Source: Cristatella mucedo (lineage: Eukaryota; Bryozoa; Phylactolaemata; Cristatellidae). From it: 60,000 nucleotides of DNA. Location: NCBI GenBank assembly GCA_009760855.2, contig WPIO01000115.1:852501-912500 (forward strand), given 5' to 3'. Position 1 is the first letter of the stretch. Every line of letters starts with the position of its first letter. Positions 41,690 to 52,990 of this stretch are shown piece by piece. The notes beneath the pieces are model-generated. The model made no database searches, had not been told where the DNA came from, and was given only the letters and a program-made list of their open reading frames with translations. Made by a program: the position numbers and the translations under genes.

Positions 41690-43605
41690 TTAACATGTGC
41701 AGGATCAGCTGGGAAGTGTGGTTGCTCAGTGGCTACATGTACAATATCAGGACTCGTAAGTATGTAAAGGACGTATCAAAAAGACCTAATTAAATTCTAT
41801 CATCAATAAATGTATATTTACTTATTTTTTAATGTGGGCGAGTCAGGGGATGTCATGACGAAAGTCGGGAGTGAGTTTCTTATTTTAGAGCTTGCGAACT
41901 ACAGGCAAGTTCTAATAAGATTTTACATTTGTAAAAGTTACGGGAAAATACCTAGATTCCAAAAAAGCTTGGGGGCACAATCCTTAGCCTAGTGGGGGAG
42001 TAGATCTCATTGGTAGGCTGAAGCAAAAGAAAGTGGAGACTTAAAAATGATTGGGAAAACCTTGCAGCCGATGCATTACTTGACTGGATGCCAGTGACGG
42101 CCTGCAAGAAGTATTATGAAGTTCTTGCTGGGAGGATCATGACAGAGAAGATTAGCTGCACAGTTTTTCACCACCATAAGCATCTAAGAGCACAGGCCGG
42201 TAGACCACCAAGCAGAGAGTTTCGGAAGTGACAAAGAGATGTTGCAAATGCATTTAACAGCATAGACGTGGTGCCCCTATCAAAACAAGCCCACATTTTA
42301 CCAATATTATGTAGCTGAAAGAAGACAGTCTTAACCGTGGAGCTTACACAGTCGTCCAAGGAATGGTCACTCTGGAACGTGACCCCTACATTTGGTGCGG
42401 ATTCACAGTAGAGCTGGCAGAGCCTATTTTGAGCGTTAGATCTTCCAATTTCTGAAAAACAATTTGGTTGGCCGTAGCTACTAAGTTGGCTTAACCATTA
42501 TTAAATTTAAGGAAACATGGTGCCAACCATGTGGGGATGTTATCAATACATGCAGGAAGGGAGTTAAGAAAATTCGACATGCAGGAGGGCTGTGAGGGAT
42601 CAAAGCAAAGGTACAGTAGAGTGTCATCTGCATAGAAATGAAAGGTTAGATTGTGCTTGGTAATCGCATTGGCAAGAGGGAGAGTATAAACCGTGAAGAA
42701 AACGGGACCTACAAAAGAGACCTGGGGTACCTCATGTTTCAGACATTCTCAGATGATCTTTGTCTATTCACATCAATACTCTGGAACCTCCTACTATGAC
42801 AAGAAGTTAACCATTGCAATGCAGTGGATATGAGTTCCAGGTGAGATGAGAGGGGCTCATGAAATACTTGTTGATCAATAGTACTACAATCTGCTGAAAG
42901 ATCGAGCAAAATAAGCACAGAAACTCTACCTGCGACTGCATTCCTATGTATGTCATTTATCTCTTCAAGCAAAGCAATGTTGTCTCTGAGATGGATTAGC
43001 TGTAAAACCAGACTGAAACTTATAGCTACGTTAGAAGTTTCAACGTATGAGTTCAGATGGTGTGCCAAAACCTTTTCCAGTGTCTTCGATGCTCCCAGAG
43101 GAAGAAAATCAGGGCAGAATTTGAATTTGCACAAGTTCTCTTGGCGTAGTGTTACTTTCGTGAGTAGTGGTCTGATTACACCCTATTTGAAAGGTCCTAG
43201 AACATGAGCTGAGGCTAATGTCACATTTATGGTTACGGTTATTCATGGTAGTAGCAGATCAATGCTTCGTAGAAGCGAGACGGTGGGAATCAGGTTCAGG
43301 GGACTAGTGGTCTTCTTTAATGGGGATATGAATTTCAGGATGTAGACCTAACGACCTGCTTGAATGCAGACGTTGAGGTGCTGCATGGAACTGAGGGACT
43401 GGATTTAAGGAGGGGGGGCCAGAGCCATCTTAGGGATGGAATGTCTTATCCTTTCCATCTTGTTGACAAACAAGCTAAAGATGCGATCAACTAGATGGTC
43501 ACATTGATCACTACAGAAGGAGCCCAACTGCGAGCAATTGAGGAGATGGTTTGTCGTCGACATCAGTTTTTTTTTATTGTGCATATGTGATTCAACAACG
43601 TGTTT
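41690..43605 (-). mobile_element. LINE-A, 1.9-kb copy
   Basis: On the minus strand, 5' to 3': linker (SNLNKHVVESHMHNKKKLM at 43560-43620), the FLPLGASKTLEKVLAHHLNSY block (43050-43110), motif A LLDLSADCSTID (42870-42920) and motif B/C region (42590-42740). NLG and DDCVSSTVK (42330-42360) and the C-terminal region to 41840 follow. The 3' UTR is largely lost. Several frames are needed. Confidence 0.78.
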
Positions 43606-43620
43606 ATTTAAATTAGACAA

Positions 43621-43902
43621 TTACACGAACCAATTGATAGGTGTTATCTCTGTCCAAACAAGCCCAAACTTTAGCAATGTTCGGTAGCTCAAAGTAGGAA
43701 AACTTTGCAGTGCGACTTGAAATCACATCGGAAAGAGGGAGAGTATAACCACCCCGTGAAAGAAACAAAATCCTCCACAGAGCTCTGAGGCGTCCCATAT
43801 TTCAGAGGTTCCTCGGATGATTTGGTCTATTCAAATTTATACTCAGGAGTCTCCGACTGAGTAAAGACCTGAAACATTGTAATGCAGTGACAGTAATTCT
43901 CA

Positions 43903-43903
<1 letters not shown>
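43621..43903 (-). mobile_element. LINE-A fragment with internal deletion
   Basis: AKFSYFELPNIAKVWACLDRDN (43640-43710) is joined directly to the motif B region (SRGGYTLPLSDVI, 43720-43760), so about 350 bases are missing between them. Ends at the AC microsatellite. Confidence 0.7.
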
Positions 43904-43949
<46 letters not shown>

Positions 43950-43988
43950 AACACAGACACACACACACAGACACACACACACACACAC
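43904..43988. repeat. AC dinucleotide microsatellite
   Basis: Nearly pure AC for about 85 bases with a few ACAA and ACAG interruptions. It starts exactly where the LINE-A fragment ends. The Val/Cys-only minus-strand frame across it is an artefact. Confidence 0.95.
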
Positions 43989-44249
43989 TTTATGCAGTAT
44001 TATTAGCCTTAAAGGTGCTTCTGCTATTCAATTATTGAGGCAGTCAAATCGGCTGTATGTCGTAGAATTACGTTGTTTTATGAAGTCCGTGCTGCTCGTG
44101 GATAAACTGATCACTCTATTAACGTTGACTTGCTGTCAATTTACCCCTGCTGTTGCTTTTTCATGACCTAGCTCGCCAAATTAGGCTTAGTTACCTACAA
44201 GTTCATTAGGCAGCATAAGCAGTGTACATGGATGTCAATAAATTTAGTC

Positions 44250-44860
44250 ATTTTGCTGGCAGAATCCGGGATACCACATCTAAGTTGGTACATGCATTTG
44301 TGACATACCGTCTTGATTTCTTTAACTCACTGCTTGCTGATCTACCGGCCTGCCCAATAAGGCGCTTACAGCTTGTGCTAAACTCTGCAGCTAGGCTTTT
44401 CTGTCGTGAGCCTCCCAGTTGCTACGTTACACCACTGTTCGCCGACCTGGCTGGCTACAAGTCAAGCTACGAATATACTTCTTGGTTTTTTACCTCACTT
44501 CTAAATTCCTTCATACTTTGGCTCTAACCTACATATAAGACCTATTGCCCCACCAGGCTAAGCATCATGCCACCTGCTTTTTGGATCGAACTGTTTTCCT
44601 TTACTTCTTACAAACTTCAAATCTTTTGGAGACCTAGACTTTAGTTTGAAATCTCCCAAAGCTTGGAACTCTCTCGTAATTTGCGTCACAACAAAATCTT
44701 TGAATCGACCACATCTGATAAACATTTCAGCCCTAGCCATGTTATTCTTGTTGTGCGTTGAGGATGTAATAAATAACCATTCGATCGTGTTTCCCTGGCA
44801 GCATATGTAAAATGCCTATAAAGTAAGTAAGTTCTCTGAGAACGCTTTATCATTGGGTTA
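44250..44860 (+). mobile_element. LINE-A, 5'-truncated copy with decayed 3' end
   Basis: Frame from 44222 reads RDTTSKLVHAFVTYRLDFFN, LLADLPACPIRRLQL and LFADLAG. It then decays through the ORF end to a shortened 3' UTR with a hairpin remnant (44810-44850). Confidence 0.75.
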
Positions 44861-44984
44861 CCAATACTAATAACATCGTTAATATTATCGCAGATGCTTG
44901 CAGTAGACAACGAAGAATTGCCCAATTCGGGATTGTAACCTACGCCATCAGTCATGAATATCGAGGACCTTGCATCATGGAAAA

Positions 44985-45030
44985 TCACTGCCATACTTCA
45001 CAGGAAAGATGTAGACCGGCTATGCCTATG
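44985..45030 (-). pseudogene. Candidate C-terminal exon in G2 copy 1
   Basis: After an acceptor-like ACTAACAG the minus strand reads SIGIAGLHLSCEVWQ and a TGA at 44985-44987. Copy 2 (48040-48088) reads SIGIADLHPFNELWPQ and a TAG after an AG at the same place. Shared start, reading frame and near-shared stop are suggestive, but the segment is only 15 codons. Confidence 0.25.
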
Positions 45031-45533
45031 CTGTTAGTTTTTATGCCTCTTGTTAACTTCAACTCAAACAAAAAAACCAGTCTTCAGATCCAACTTAAAC
45101 TCTTGGACGCCACCTAAGCAAGATTAGAGACTAATTGCTATTATATGTGGTTCCATTAGTACAACCCTTAGGAGTAGAACTTACAATTGACACTTAGAAA
45201 GTATTGGTAAAAATCTAAGTAATAGCTGTAGAGCGTCTGGCTAGATATTGACCTCTATTTAGGGCACCATAAAAATTATATCATTATTATTTTTGTGTTC
45301 GCTCAGCTGTAACTTTGTGCTCGAAGGATGCACTTTAATGCTGTATAGTACGTACATTTGTCACTGTATCGCTATCTTCGGCTTACAAATTTTACATATA
45401 TCTACGAACTGCTGATATGAAAGTATGGGCACTCTTGTTTGCTGCCATGCTCAACTAGTTGTGGCATAACCGAATGTATGAGGGTAGCGATTACAGTCCA
45501 TTGGTAGTATTTTTAGAAGCCAGCTCAGCCATT

Positions 45534-45695
45534 ATAAATAAATACATGCATACTAGCTGATTTAACAGCTTTCTTGTATAGCGACTGAAGAGTCTTGACG
45601 GCTGTTACCAACGCTTGCAGCAGTGATAAAAGATCGCCACGGAGGGACTGAAACCCATGACCTCGGTACCATCTTTCATCTTAAACGACTGCCTA
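45534..45695 (-). mobile_element. tRNA-derived SINE, copy 4 (degraded)
   Basis: Body with ACTAGCTGATTTAACAGC and CTTGCAGCAGTGATAAAAG is clear; B box degraded (GGTTTCAGTCC) and A box lost. AATAAATA tail at 45534. The paralogous block keeps only 49517-49572 of it. Confidence 0.75.
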
Positions 45696-46170
45696 TAAAG
45701 AGATTTGTTTTTCTTGGAGTGTTCTTTGAACGTTTAATTATTAAGGTTACCAACCGGTATGTGCATTGTTTGTTCCAGTTGGCTGTAGCTCAATTGCAGC
45801 TGTATCACGTTCACAACCATGCACTCCTGATACCTGAAACGGGCCACTGAATCTACTTAAATCACACAAATAACTTTTAGAAGTGCATTAAATAAGCTCT
45901 AAAACAAATATTGCTTACTTCCTGAGGTATAGCCAAATATATTTCCCTTCATATGCTGAGTTACTCAGAAATTGAGCTAGTTATCTTTAATTAGTAGACT
46001 TTATGCTTTTCCGTTTTGATGATATATAAGTAAAGCGAAGGAGCCATTCGTTTTCTCATTAAGCAGTTGTAAGGACGTATGGGCAGCGAGATTTTAAAAA
46101 TAAAAGCTAGAAAAAAGTACAAGCGTATGTACAAAAAATCTTATTGAGGTAATGAATACGAAATATTCTG

Positions 46171-46769
46171 TCCATTGCTACGCTTTGGAAACGAAAGAGT
46201 GCAGTCCTTCGAGAAATGATTGCTATAAATATTACGGTGATGCTATGCAATTTTGCAAGCCAGTGCAACGAATATGTTAAATTTAAATGTTCCAGCTTTA
46301 AAAGGTTCAGGTAGCCGGTTTGAGTCCTGCCTAAGGAAGAAACCTTACTACCAACTGCTAAAAAACTGGTAAAAGTGACCACGTCTAGGCATTTTCTACC
46401 ACTATATTGATGTAACCGCTAAGTAAGCTGCCATTTTATTTTAGTTTTCTCCAAGGTCGACTGACAGGCTGAACTGCACAACGTGTGAACTTACTGGTTC
46501 AATTGAATTTCATATAGAGGTAACAGCTGTCTGTATGCACCTTGCTAAAAATTGCTAAATATGTCACGAATTTGATTTCTGAATTTTTAATCCATTCGTT
46601 GGCTAATCATAGAAATTGAAAAGGGATCGAGTGATTTGTTGAGCAGTAAAGCGTCCCCGATCTATTTCTGTTAGGTTGGCTTTTAAGTTAACCCTCTTCT
46701 CGACGTCCTGGTTTTTGGGAGTTCTTGGAGTCATTTGACAATATTCTATTATCAGACTACTGAAACCAG
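46171..46769. other. No recognisable feature
   Basis: AT-rich spacer. A 91-codon minus-strand frame (46107-46382) begins in block G2 but shows no known domain beyond the patch noted there. Confidence 0.3.
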
Positions 46770-48030
46770 TCATGCAAATGGGACCTCAGTCGTGAAGAGT
46801 GTGGCCCTTACTTCCTCTGACCTCTGAAACCTGGAATACTTCAGGGCTCCGCCATATGTCCGGTTATGTTCACGGTTTATACTCTTACTCTTGCTGATGA
46901 GATTGGCAAGCACTATCTTTGATTTCACTTCTATGCGGATGACACTCAGTTGTATATTTTCATTAATCCCTCCCAGCCTTCGACCACCTCGGATTCTCTC
47001 AACTCACTTGCCACACGTATTGATGACGTCGGCATATGGATGGTAGCAAATTTTTTAAAACTAAACGATGATAAAACTAACTTACTAGTTCTGGGAAAAC
47101 CCAGAGTGATGCAGAAATGTAAAAGCTGACCTCAAAATTGGTTCTGCCAGCATATCTTCTGTTGATCCAGCTTGAAATCTAGGGGTTATGTTCCAATGTG
47201 ACCTCTCCTAAGACGACCACATCAGCTCCCCAGTCGAGTCTGCCTACTTTCAGCTTCATAACATTGCTAAAATTCGGGCTTGTTTAGATAAGGATACCTC
47301 TTCTAAGTAGTTCCTTGCATTTTTAAAATACTGTCTTGAATTTTGCAACTAACTGCACGATGGACTACTGGCACATGCAATCAGGCAATTACAGCTAGTG
47401 CAAAACTCCACACCTGGTATTGTCTGTCGTGAGCGCCCAGTTGCCACGTCAGAACACGTCTTGCCCACCTGCACTGGCTACCAGTCAAGCAACGGATCAA
47501 CTTCGAGCTTTTGTTACTCACTTTGAGATCCCTTCATTCTTTGGCTCCAGCCTATCTCTCAAATCTATTCCCCCAGCAACCCAAGCATCGTACCTTCCGC
47601 TTTTTCGACTCCAACAGTCTACCAATACCTTGTCCGAACCTCAAATCCTTTAGAGAACTTGCATTTTGTTCGCATGCTTCCAAAGAATGGAACTCCGTCT
47701 CGAATTGTGCCAAACATCCCCTGATTTGACAAAATTTAAAAAGGAATTAAGGACACACCCATTTAGGACCACGTTTAGTGGGTCCCTGTGACTCGTCCTG
47801 TATGTGCTTATGCCTGCTGACACTGTCCACGCTGCTGCTAACCTAATTTACATGCTGACTCTGTGCATGTCACCCCTAACCATGTTATTCATGTTGTTTA
47901 CTATGCATGATATTACTCACCATTAAATCGCGTTTCCCTCTGCAGCAATTGTAAAGCACTTAGAAAGATATTGAGTTCTCTGAGATCGCTTTATCAAGCG
48001 TTTTATCATTATTATTATTATCAATATTTT
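46770..48030 (+). mobile_element. LINE-A, 1.26-kb copy with complete 3' end
   Basis: From the SLKPGILQGSAICP motif B equivalent (46845) and FHFYADDTQLYI (46925, YADD intact) through LND-DKTNLLVLGKPRV, NLGVMFQCDLS, SLKSIPPATQASY and the ORF end to a good 3' UTR. The hairpin is at 47950-47995 and a TTATTATTA tail ends by 48030. Frameshifts near 47130 and 47430. Confidence 0.85.
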
Positions 48031-48180
48031 TATTCGGGGCTACTGTGGCCACAATTCATTAAATGGATGTAGATCAGCTATGCCGATACTCGTCTATTTG
48101 TTATGCCTCTGATAAATTTTAACGATAATAGATAACTAAGTTAGTAGTCGCAACTTTAATCTGGGACACAGCATAAGCTA

Positions 48181-49113
48181 ATAATAATAATAATAATGCA
48201 CTTGATAAAACGCGTGAGAGAACTTGATCTCGCACTAGGCGCTTTACATTTGCTGCCACGGTAAATGCAGTTGTATAGTGAGTAAAATCATGCTTGATAA
48301 ACAAACAAAAGGAATGCAATGGTTCGGGGTGACATGCACACAGTCAGCATGCAAATGTGGTTACCTGCAGCATGCACAGTGTCAGCACGCATAAGCACGT
48401 CGAGGACGAATCACAGGGACCAACTAAATGATTTCCTAAATAGGTGTGTTTTTAAATTCTTCCTAAATGCAGTCAGGTCAGGGGATGTTCTGACGCAGGT
48501 CGGGAGGGGTTCCAGGCTTTGGGAACTTACTAACCAAATGCACGGTCTCCAAATGATTTGAGGTTTGTACAAGGTATTTGTGGACTGTTGGATTCCGAAA
48601 GCAGTTGGTACGATGCTTGGCCTGATGGGGGAGTATATCTAAGAGATAGGCTGGAGCCAAAGAATGAAGTGACCTAAAAGTGAGCGACAAAACCTTGAAG
48701 TCAATCCACTGATTGAATGGTAACCTGTGCTGGTCGGCGAGAAGTGGAGTAATGCAGTTAATGCAACGCTCACGACAGACAAGTCTAGCTGTAAAGTTTT
48801 GCACAAGCTGCAATCGCCTAATAGCACATGCTGGTTGGCAAGCGAGCAGTGAGTTGAAAAATTCGAGCGGGATGTCGCGAATGCATGGATGACCTTAAAT
48901 ATGGCATCCTTATCTAAACAAGCCCAAACTTTAGCCATGTTATGAAGCTGAAAATAGGCATATTTGACCGTGGAGGTGATATGGTCGTCTAACGAGAGGT
49001 AGCTGATGAATATGACACCTAGATTTCGAGCTGATTTAACTGGAGATATGCTGGCAGAGCCAATTTTGAGTATCAGCCTTTCCAATATGCGAATCATACT
49101 TTGCTTGTGGCTA
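48181..49113 (-). mobile_element. LINE-A, 5'-truncated copy nested in block G2 copy 2
   Basis: AATAATAATA tail, hairpin (48207-48248), full 3' UTR with both direct repeats, then the C-terminal half of the reverse transcriptase up to RILERLILKIGSASISPV-SA-NLG. Flanked by ATAAG at 48173-48177 and 49115-49119, a likely target-site duplication. Copy 1 of G2 is uninterrupted here (45105-45115). Several frameshifts. Confidence 0.85.
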
Positions 49114-49516
49114 GATAAGACAGTTATTGCAACTTGCAACTACATGTGGTTTTATTAGTCAAACCCTTTGAACTGGATTTTGCCATCAACATTTAAAAAA
49201 TTTTGGTAGAAATCGAAGTAATAGCTGTAGATTATTCGGGCTTGATATTGACCTCCTTAAGATCAGCATAAACAGCATTTTTGTTTGATTCTTGTGGGCA
49301 CTCAGCAGTCCTTTGCACACATATGGAGGCACTTTTATGCTGTCTACTACAGTACATATGCTACTATATCGCTTCGGCTCACGACATTGTCCGTTGATAT
49401 GACAATATGGTCACTCTTGATTGCCGCCCTGCTCAACTGCCTTTGCCATACCCAAACATATAAGAGCTGAAACTGCATTACATTGGTAATATTTTAAGAA
49501 GCCAGATCTACCACTA

Positions 49517-49572
49517 CAAACAAATACATACAATCTAGTTGATTTAAAAGCTTCCTAAGCATTGCGACATAG
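49517..49572 (-). mobile_element. SINE remnant in block G2 copy 2
   Basis: Only the tail and the first body bases (TCTAGTTGATTTAAAAGC) remain, at the position of the fuller SINE copy 4 in the sister block. So the SINE inserted before the block was duplicated and this copy lost most of it. Confidence 0.7.
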
Positions 49573-50154
49573 GTTTTATAAAGAGATTTGATTTTCTTAC
49601 AGTGCTCTAAGAACGCTTTATTGTTAAGGTTACCAACAGGCATATGCACCGAGTTAGTTTCCTTTGGCTGTAGTTCAGCAGCAATTCCTGCTCGTTCCCA
49701 ACCGAGGGCTCCTGGTACTTGGAACTGGCTACTGAACCTACTTTAATCCTGCCGCAGAAATTGTAGAAGCGTAATAAATAAACTTAAAGCCAGCACTTAG
49801 TTATTTCAAGTGGTCTAGCCAAATATGTTGACATTTATATGCTTAGTGGATCCAAAATTGAATTAGTTAGCTTAAATTAGTAACGTTGTGCTTTCCATGT
49901 AAGCCTGTATCCAGGTACTTGGTATGAAGATTCAACTTCTTAAGTTGCTAGCAAACCTGGCTTATGACTGTTCGTGGCATATAAGTAAAACAAATAAACC
50001 ATTTATTTTCTCGATAGGCAGTTACAAAGGCATATGAGCACCAAGATTTGAAAAATTAAAGCTAGGAATAGGTGCTAGCGAGTGGGAGAAAATATTATTG
50101 AGGTAATGAACACGATATACTTAATCCACCAACCTTATCTAATTTTGAGATACA

Positions 50155-50340
50155 AATTTTTGCATGCTGACTATAAGCATGTCACCCCAAAACTTACTAT
50201 GCATGTTGTCATCGAGCACGCTAGAGCTAACGATTCGATTGTGCTTTCGTTGCAGCAAATGCAAAGTGCCAGAAAAGAGATTTAGTTCTCCGAGGGCCCT
50301 AGATCGAGTGTACTGTTGTAGTTATTATTATTATTGTTAC
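50155..50340 (+). mobile_element. LINE-A 3' tail fragment
   Basis: Begins at TGCATGCTGACTATAAGCATG, continues through CACCCCAAAACTTAC and the hairpin remnant (50245-50310), and ends in TTATTATTATTATTG. Confidence 0.75.
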
Positions 50341-51492
50341 GATAGAATGTGTTGATAAGCACGCGAATGAGATAATTCTGGTAAAATAAATTTTTTCAAT
50401 ACAACAGCAGTTAAGGTGTGTCTTTTTACCTGATACGCATGCCAGCTGGTTCAGCAGACCTAGTTATACTAAACAGAATCTGACTGATTCTTATTAATCC
50501 CCTTTTACACTGAAAGCCTTAATACATCAGAGGAATGGAAAATCAGATTCCGAAATATCTATAATCGCTAGAAAAACGCATTTAACTAAGAATTTTTGCT
50601 TATTATTTGTTATAATATAAAATTAGTAAATATAAATACATAGATTGAATATAATGCCAAAAGCTTGCAAAAAGAGCGTTTGCCAAAAAACATTTTTAAG
50701 TCAAAATGTTGACTTTTAAAACAAAGCTGGAAAAGTATCACATTTTAAATTATTGAAAATATTTATCATCGTTAGCGGCCTAATCCTAGGTTCCACAAAG
50801 GCTAAGGTTCAAACCAGACACATACAAAATTACCGTCCGCGTGATTTTATGTCTCTGTATTATTGTAATTATTCTACAAATGAAATTTTGAACTTGAGGA
50901 GCTTTTGTTTTCACTGCTTTAGCAATGGCTTTTTTGTGACGGAAACTATGAAAAAATTCATTACATCGTAAAATGTACACAGGATTTGGAATGGTCTAAA
51001 ACATCTTATTGTGGAGAATATCAATGCACCATATGTCCCAAAAATTCAGCATGACACAGCAGAAGTCAAATAAGTACGAAAGATTTCCCGTGAAAATTAC
51101 AGCCTGCGTTTCGGGTGTGCCTTCTCCCTAGTTAACGTTCCCATATTTGCTCCTGTCTGCTTTGCGAATAAACATGTGCTTGATTCACTGGATGTTTACA
51201 GCCGGAAGTCCTACTAAGCGGTTGCTAAAAGTGTGTTCACATTTTCTTGAGGCAGCTTGACCTAATTTTGGCAACTCGTTGATTGTTGCACCCCTGAGAT
51301 GTACAATTTCTCATATTCTCTTAAATCTGGTTGCAAAACATATGGATATAGATTTGGTTACCGCCTGATACTGCACAAGCAAACTAGCAATATTATTGAA
51401 TTATTTGAGGAGTTTAGCAATGAAATTTAATTGATCTCCTGCTTTACCTCTACAAATCCTCAAATACGCAAATCCACAAGCCTATAAGGATA
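50341..51492. other. Unassigned
   Basis: AT-rich. A short frame near 50753 starts with a hydrophobic stretch but has no ATG and a stop just upstream; rejected as a gene. Nothing else supported. Confidence 0.3.
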
Positions 51493-51642
51493 CAAGGCGA
51501 TAAGGCGACAAGGCGACAAGGCCACAAGGCGACAAAGCCACAAGGCCACAAAGCCACAAGGCCACAATGCCACAAGGCCACAATGCCACAAGGTCATGAG
51601 GCAGCAAGGTCACAATGCCACAAGGTCACAAGGCCACAAAGT
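51493..51642. repeat. Minisatellite with 9-base unit
   Basis: About 16 tandem copies of a unit close to AAGGCCACA, with variants AAGGCGACA, AAAGCCACA, AATGCCACA and AAGGTCACA. Variants alternate in a higher-order pattern in the middle (AAGGCCACA AATGCCACA twice). The unit length is a multiple of three, so any frame would read a three-residue repeat, but no surrounding ORF exists. Confidence 0.93.
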
Positions 51643-51679
51643 TGCATAGGTTACGTTGGTTTTGGTCAGGAGTTCTCAA

Positions 51680-51935
51680 TAGCACACTGAAATAGTAAAC
51701 GGCTTTTGGTACGCATGAGGTAGCCACAAGAATTCGTTTCACTCAATAGAGTGCAAATGAGAAGTAAAGCTCAGTCAGGAGGGCAGTCTAATAAATAATT
51801 AGCTTGAACTACCAGCTCAGGACGGCAGAAAAGGATGTGGCCCAGTCAGTTGCGACATAATAGACGTCGTCTCGCAAAAATTGTTAAGTAGGGTTTCACA
51901 ATCTAGCACCTGCCGAGCGAGCTAAAGCTTAAGTC
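51680..51935 (-). mobile_element. LINE-B 3' portion, degraded
   Basis: The complement retains CCAAAAGCCGTTTAC, CTTGTGGCTACC, CTTCTCATTTGC and the CGTCCTGAGCTGGTAG equivalent, then GATTGTGAAACCC and GCTCTTCG-like coding sequence. The tail is lost next to the minisatellite. Confidence 0.7.
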
Positions 51936-52914
51936 ATCAAAGGTGTTAGGGCGTACTAATAGAAACGACCAAGATTATGTGTCAGCCAAGGCTACAATGT
52001 ATACAGTGAAAACTTAAACCTTGAGCATAATAATGGCTTGAAACTCCTAACTTTTAAGTAATCCTGACGAAAAATTATTAGTGTCTTAGTGAATGAGGGT
52101 TGCTCATTCGGTCTGTTCTTATTTATTAATCCTTGCAGAAAAAGTTCCGATTGGCAGTTTGATATTGCAGTATGTAAAAATGTTTTCTTACGTCTCTCCG
52201 TGAATAAAGATTAAGGCGCTGAAAAATAATACTTCACTTAATAAACTAAAATTATGAATCTCAGTTACTCTGTTAATCCTTTGTAACCCCCTGAAAGAAT
52301 TTTTGACTCGTTGTCTTAACTAAAAATCCGATTGGTTATATTTAATTTTGACTACTGCTCCCACCTGCATTCGCTTGGAAAATTTAACTTTTAGTAATTG
52401 AAGCATTCAGCTCAACTTAAACTCAAATGAACTTCCCTTTCTAATTTTAGCGGGCTACGCTTGCTCTGCTATGCACGATTTAGTGCATGCAGCAAACTAA
52501 CAAATAACCAAGAGCTCTGAGGGTCTTCGTTGGAGTGCTTTTGCACGCTTCCCCAATAACGATACAACGAAAATCATTCACTTTAGGTCATCGATTCGCC
52601 TTTAGGCAGTTTTGAAGTAAATTTATATAGAATTGAATCGGTTGGAGAGCTGTGAAAACTTAATCATCTAGTACCGGTCGAATTTCCAGGTCACTTGGAG
52701 TTTTTTTCTCGTATACTTTGGCAGCCTTTATTATATGCAGGTCTTGTGTGATTTGCATTCCTCTCTTAGAATTAAACCAAGCGGTTGTCATCAATACTTG
52801 TGTGTTGCTTTTCCTGGTGATATTTTTGAAGAGTCTGATTTAATAAATATAAGGTCGCGAGTTCTTTTCTCGCTGGAATCTACTCCTTCCTTTCACCTTG
52901 GCCAAGGGTTAAGA
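51936..52914. other. Unassigned
   Basis: AT-rich. A 65-codon plus-strand frame (52735-52932) contains several Cys near its start but no known domain. Confidence 0.3.
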
Positions 52915-52990
52915 TACAAGAAAAGTGCCTAGACAGAGACTAAGTTCTCCGAAGGAGCTCCGCAAAGACATTATTATAATTATTACTGCA
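52915..52990 (+). mobile_element. LINE-A terminal hairpin and tail only
   Basis: Runs from AAAAGTGCCTAGACAGAG to the GGAGCTCCGC arm and an ATTATTATAATTATTA tail. Like the insertion at 32341, this is an extremely short 3' piece. Confidence 0.65.

Larger units (their letters stand above)
44960..46170 (-). other. Duplicated block G2, copy 1 (possible decayed gene)
   Basis: Aligns with 48035-50130 after removing the LINE-A nested there. Minus-strand patches align in open frames: 46120-46160 (RIHYLN vs RVHYLN), 45190-45235 (YSYYLDFYQ vs YSYYFDFYQ) beside a perfect donor GTAAGT, 45740-45830 beside GTAACC, and 44985-45030 (SIGIAGLH then stop). Codon-position counts in the YSYY patch are 5, 1, 6, which is coding-like, but the sample is tiny. 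No family recognised. A SINE lies at 45534-45695 in this copy. Confidence 0.45.
48035..50130 (-). other. Duplicated block G2, copy 2
   Basis: Paralogue of 44960-46170, expanded by a LINE-A at 48181-49113 and by about 90 bases near 49905-49970. Shares splice-like edges and open patches with copy 1, but one donor (GC for GT near 49178) and a stop (TAA in the patch near 50110) show decay. Ends at a LINE-A tail. Confidence 0.45.

Noticed and set aside
43802-43984. Minus-strand frame of Val-Cys repeats
   Set aside because: Translation of the AC microsatellite joined to LINE-A debris.
50753-50971. Short ORF starting KIFIIVSGLILGS, resembling a signal peptide
   Set aside because: The apparent start is TTG, a stop lies about 40 bases upstream without an ATG between, and there is no second copy or splice signal to support it.
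51493-51642. CRISPR-like array
   Set aside because: The 9-base units are directly adjacent with no spacers, and the genome is eukaryotic.
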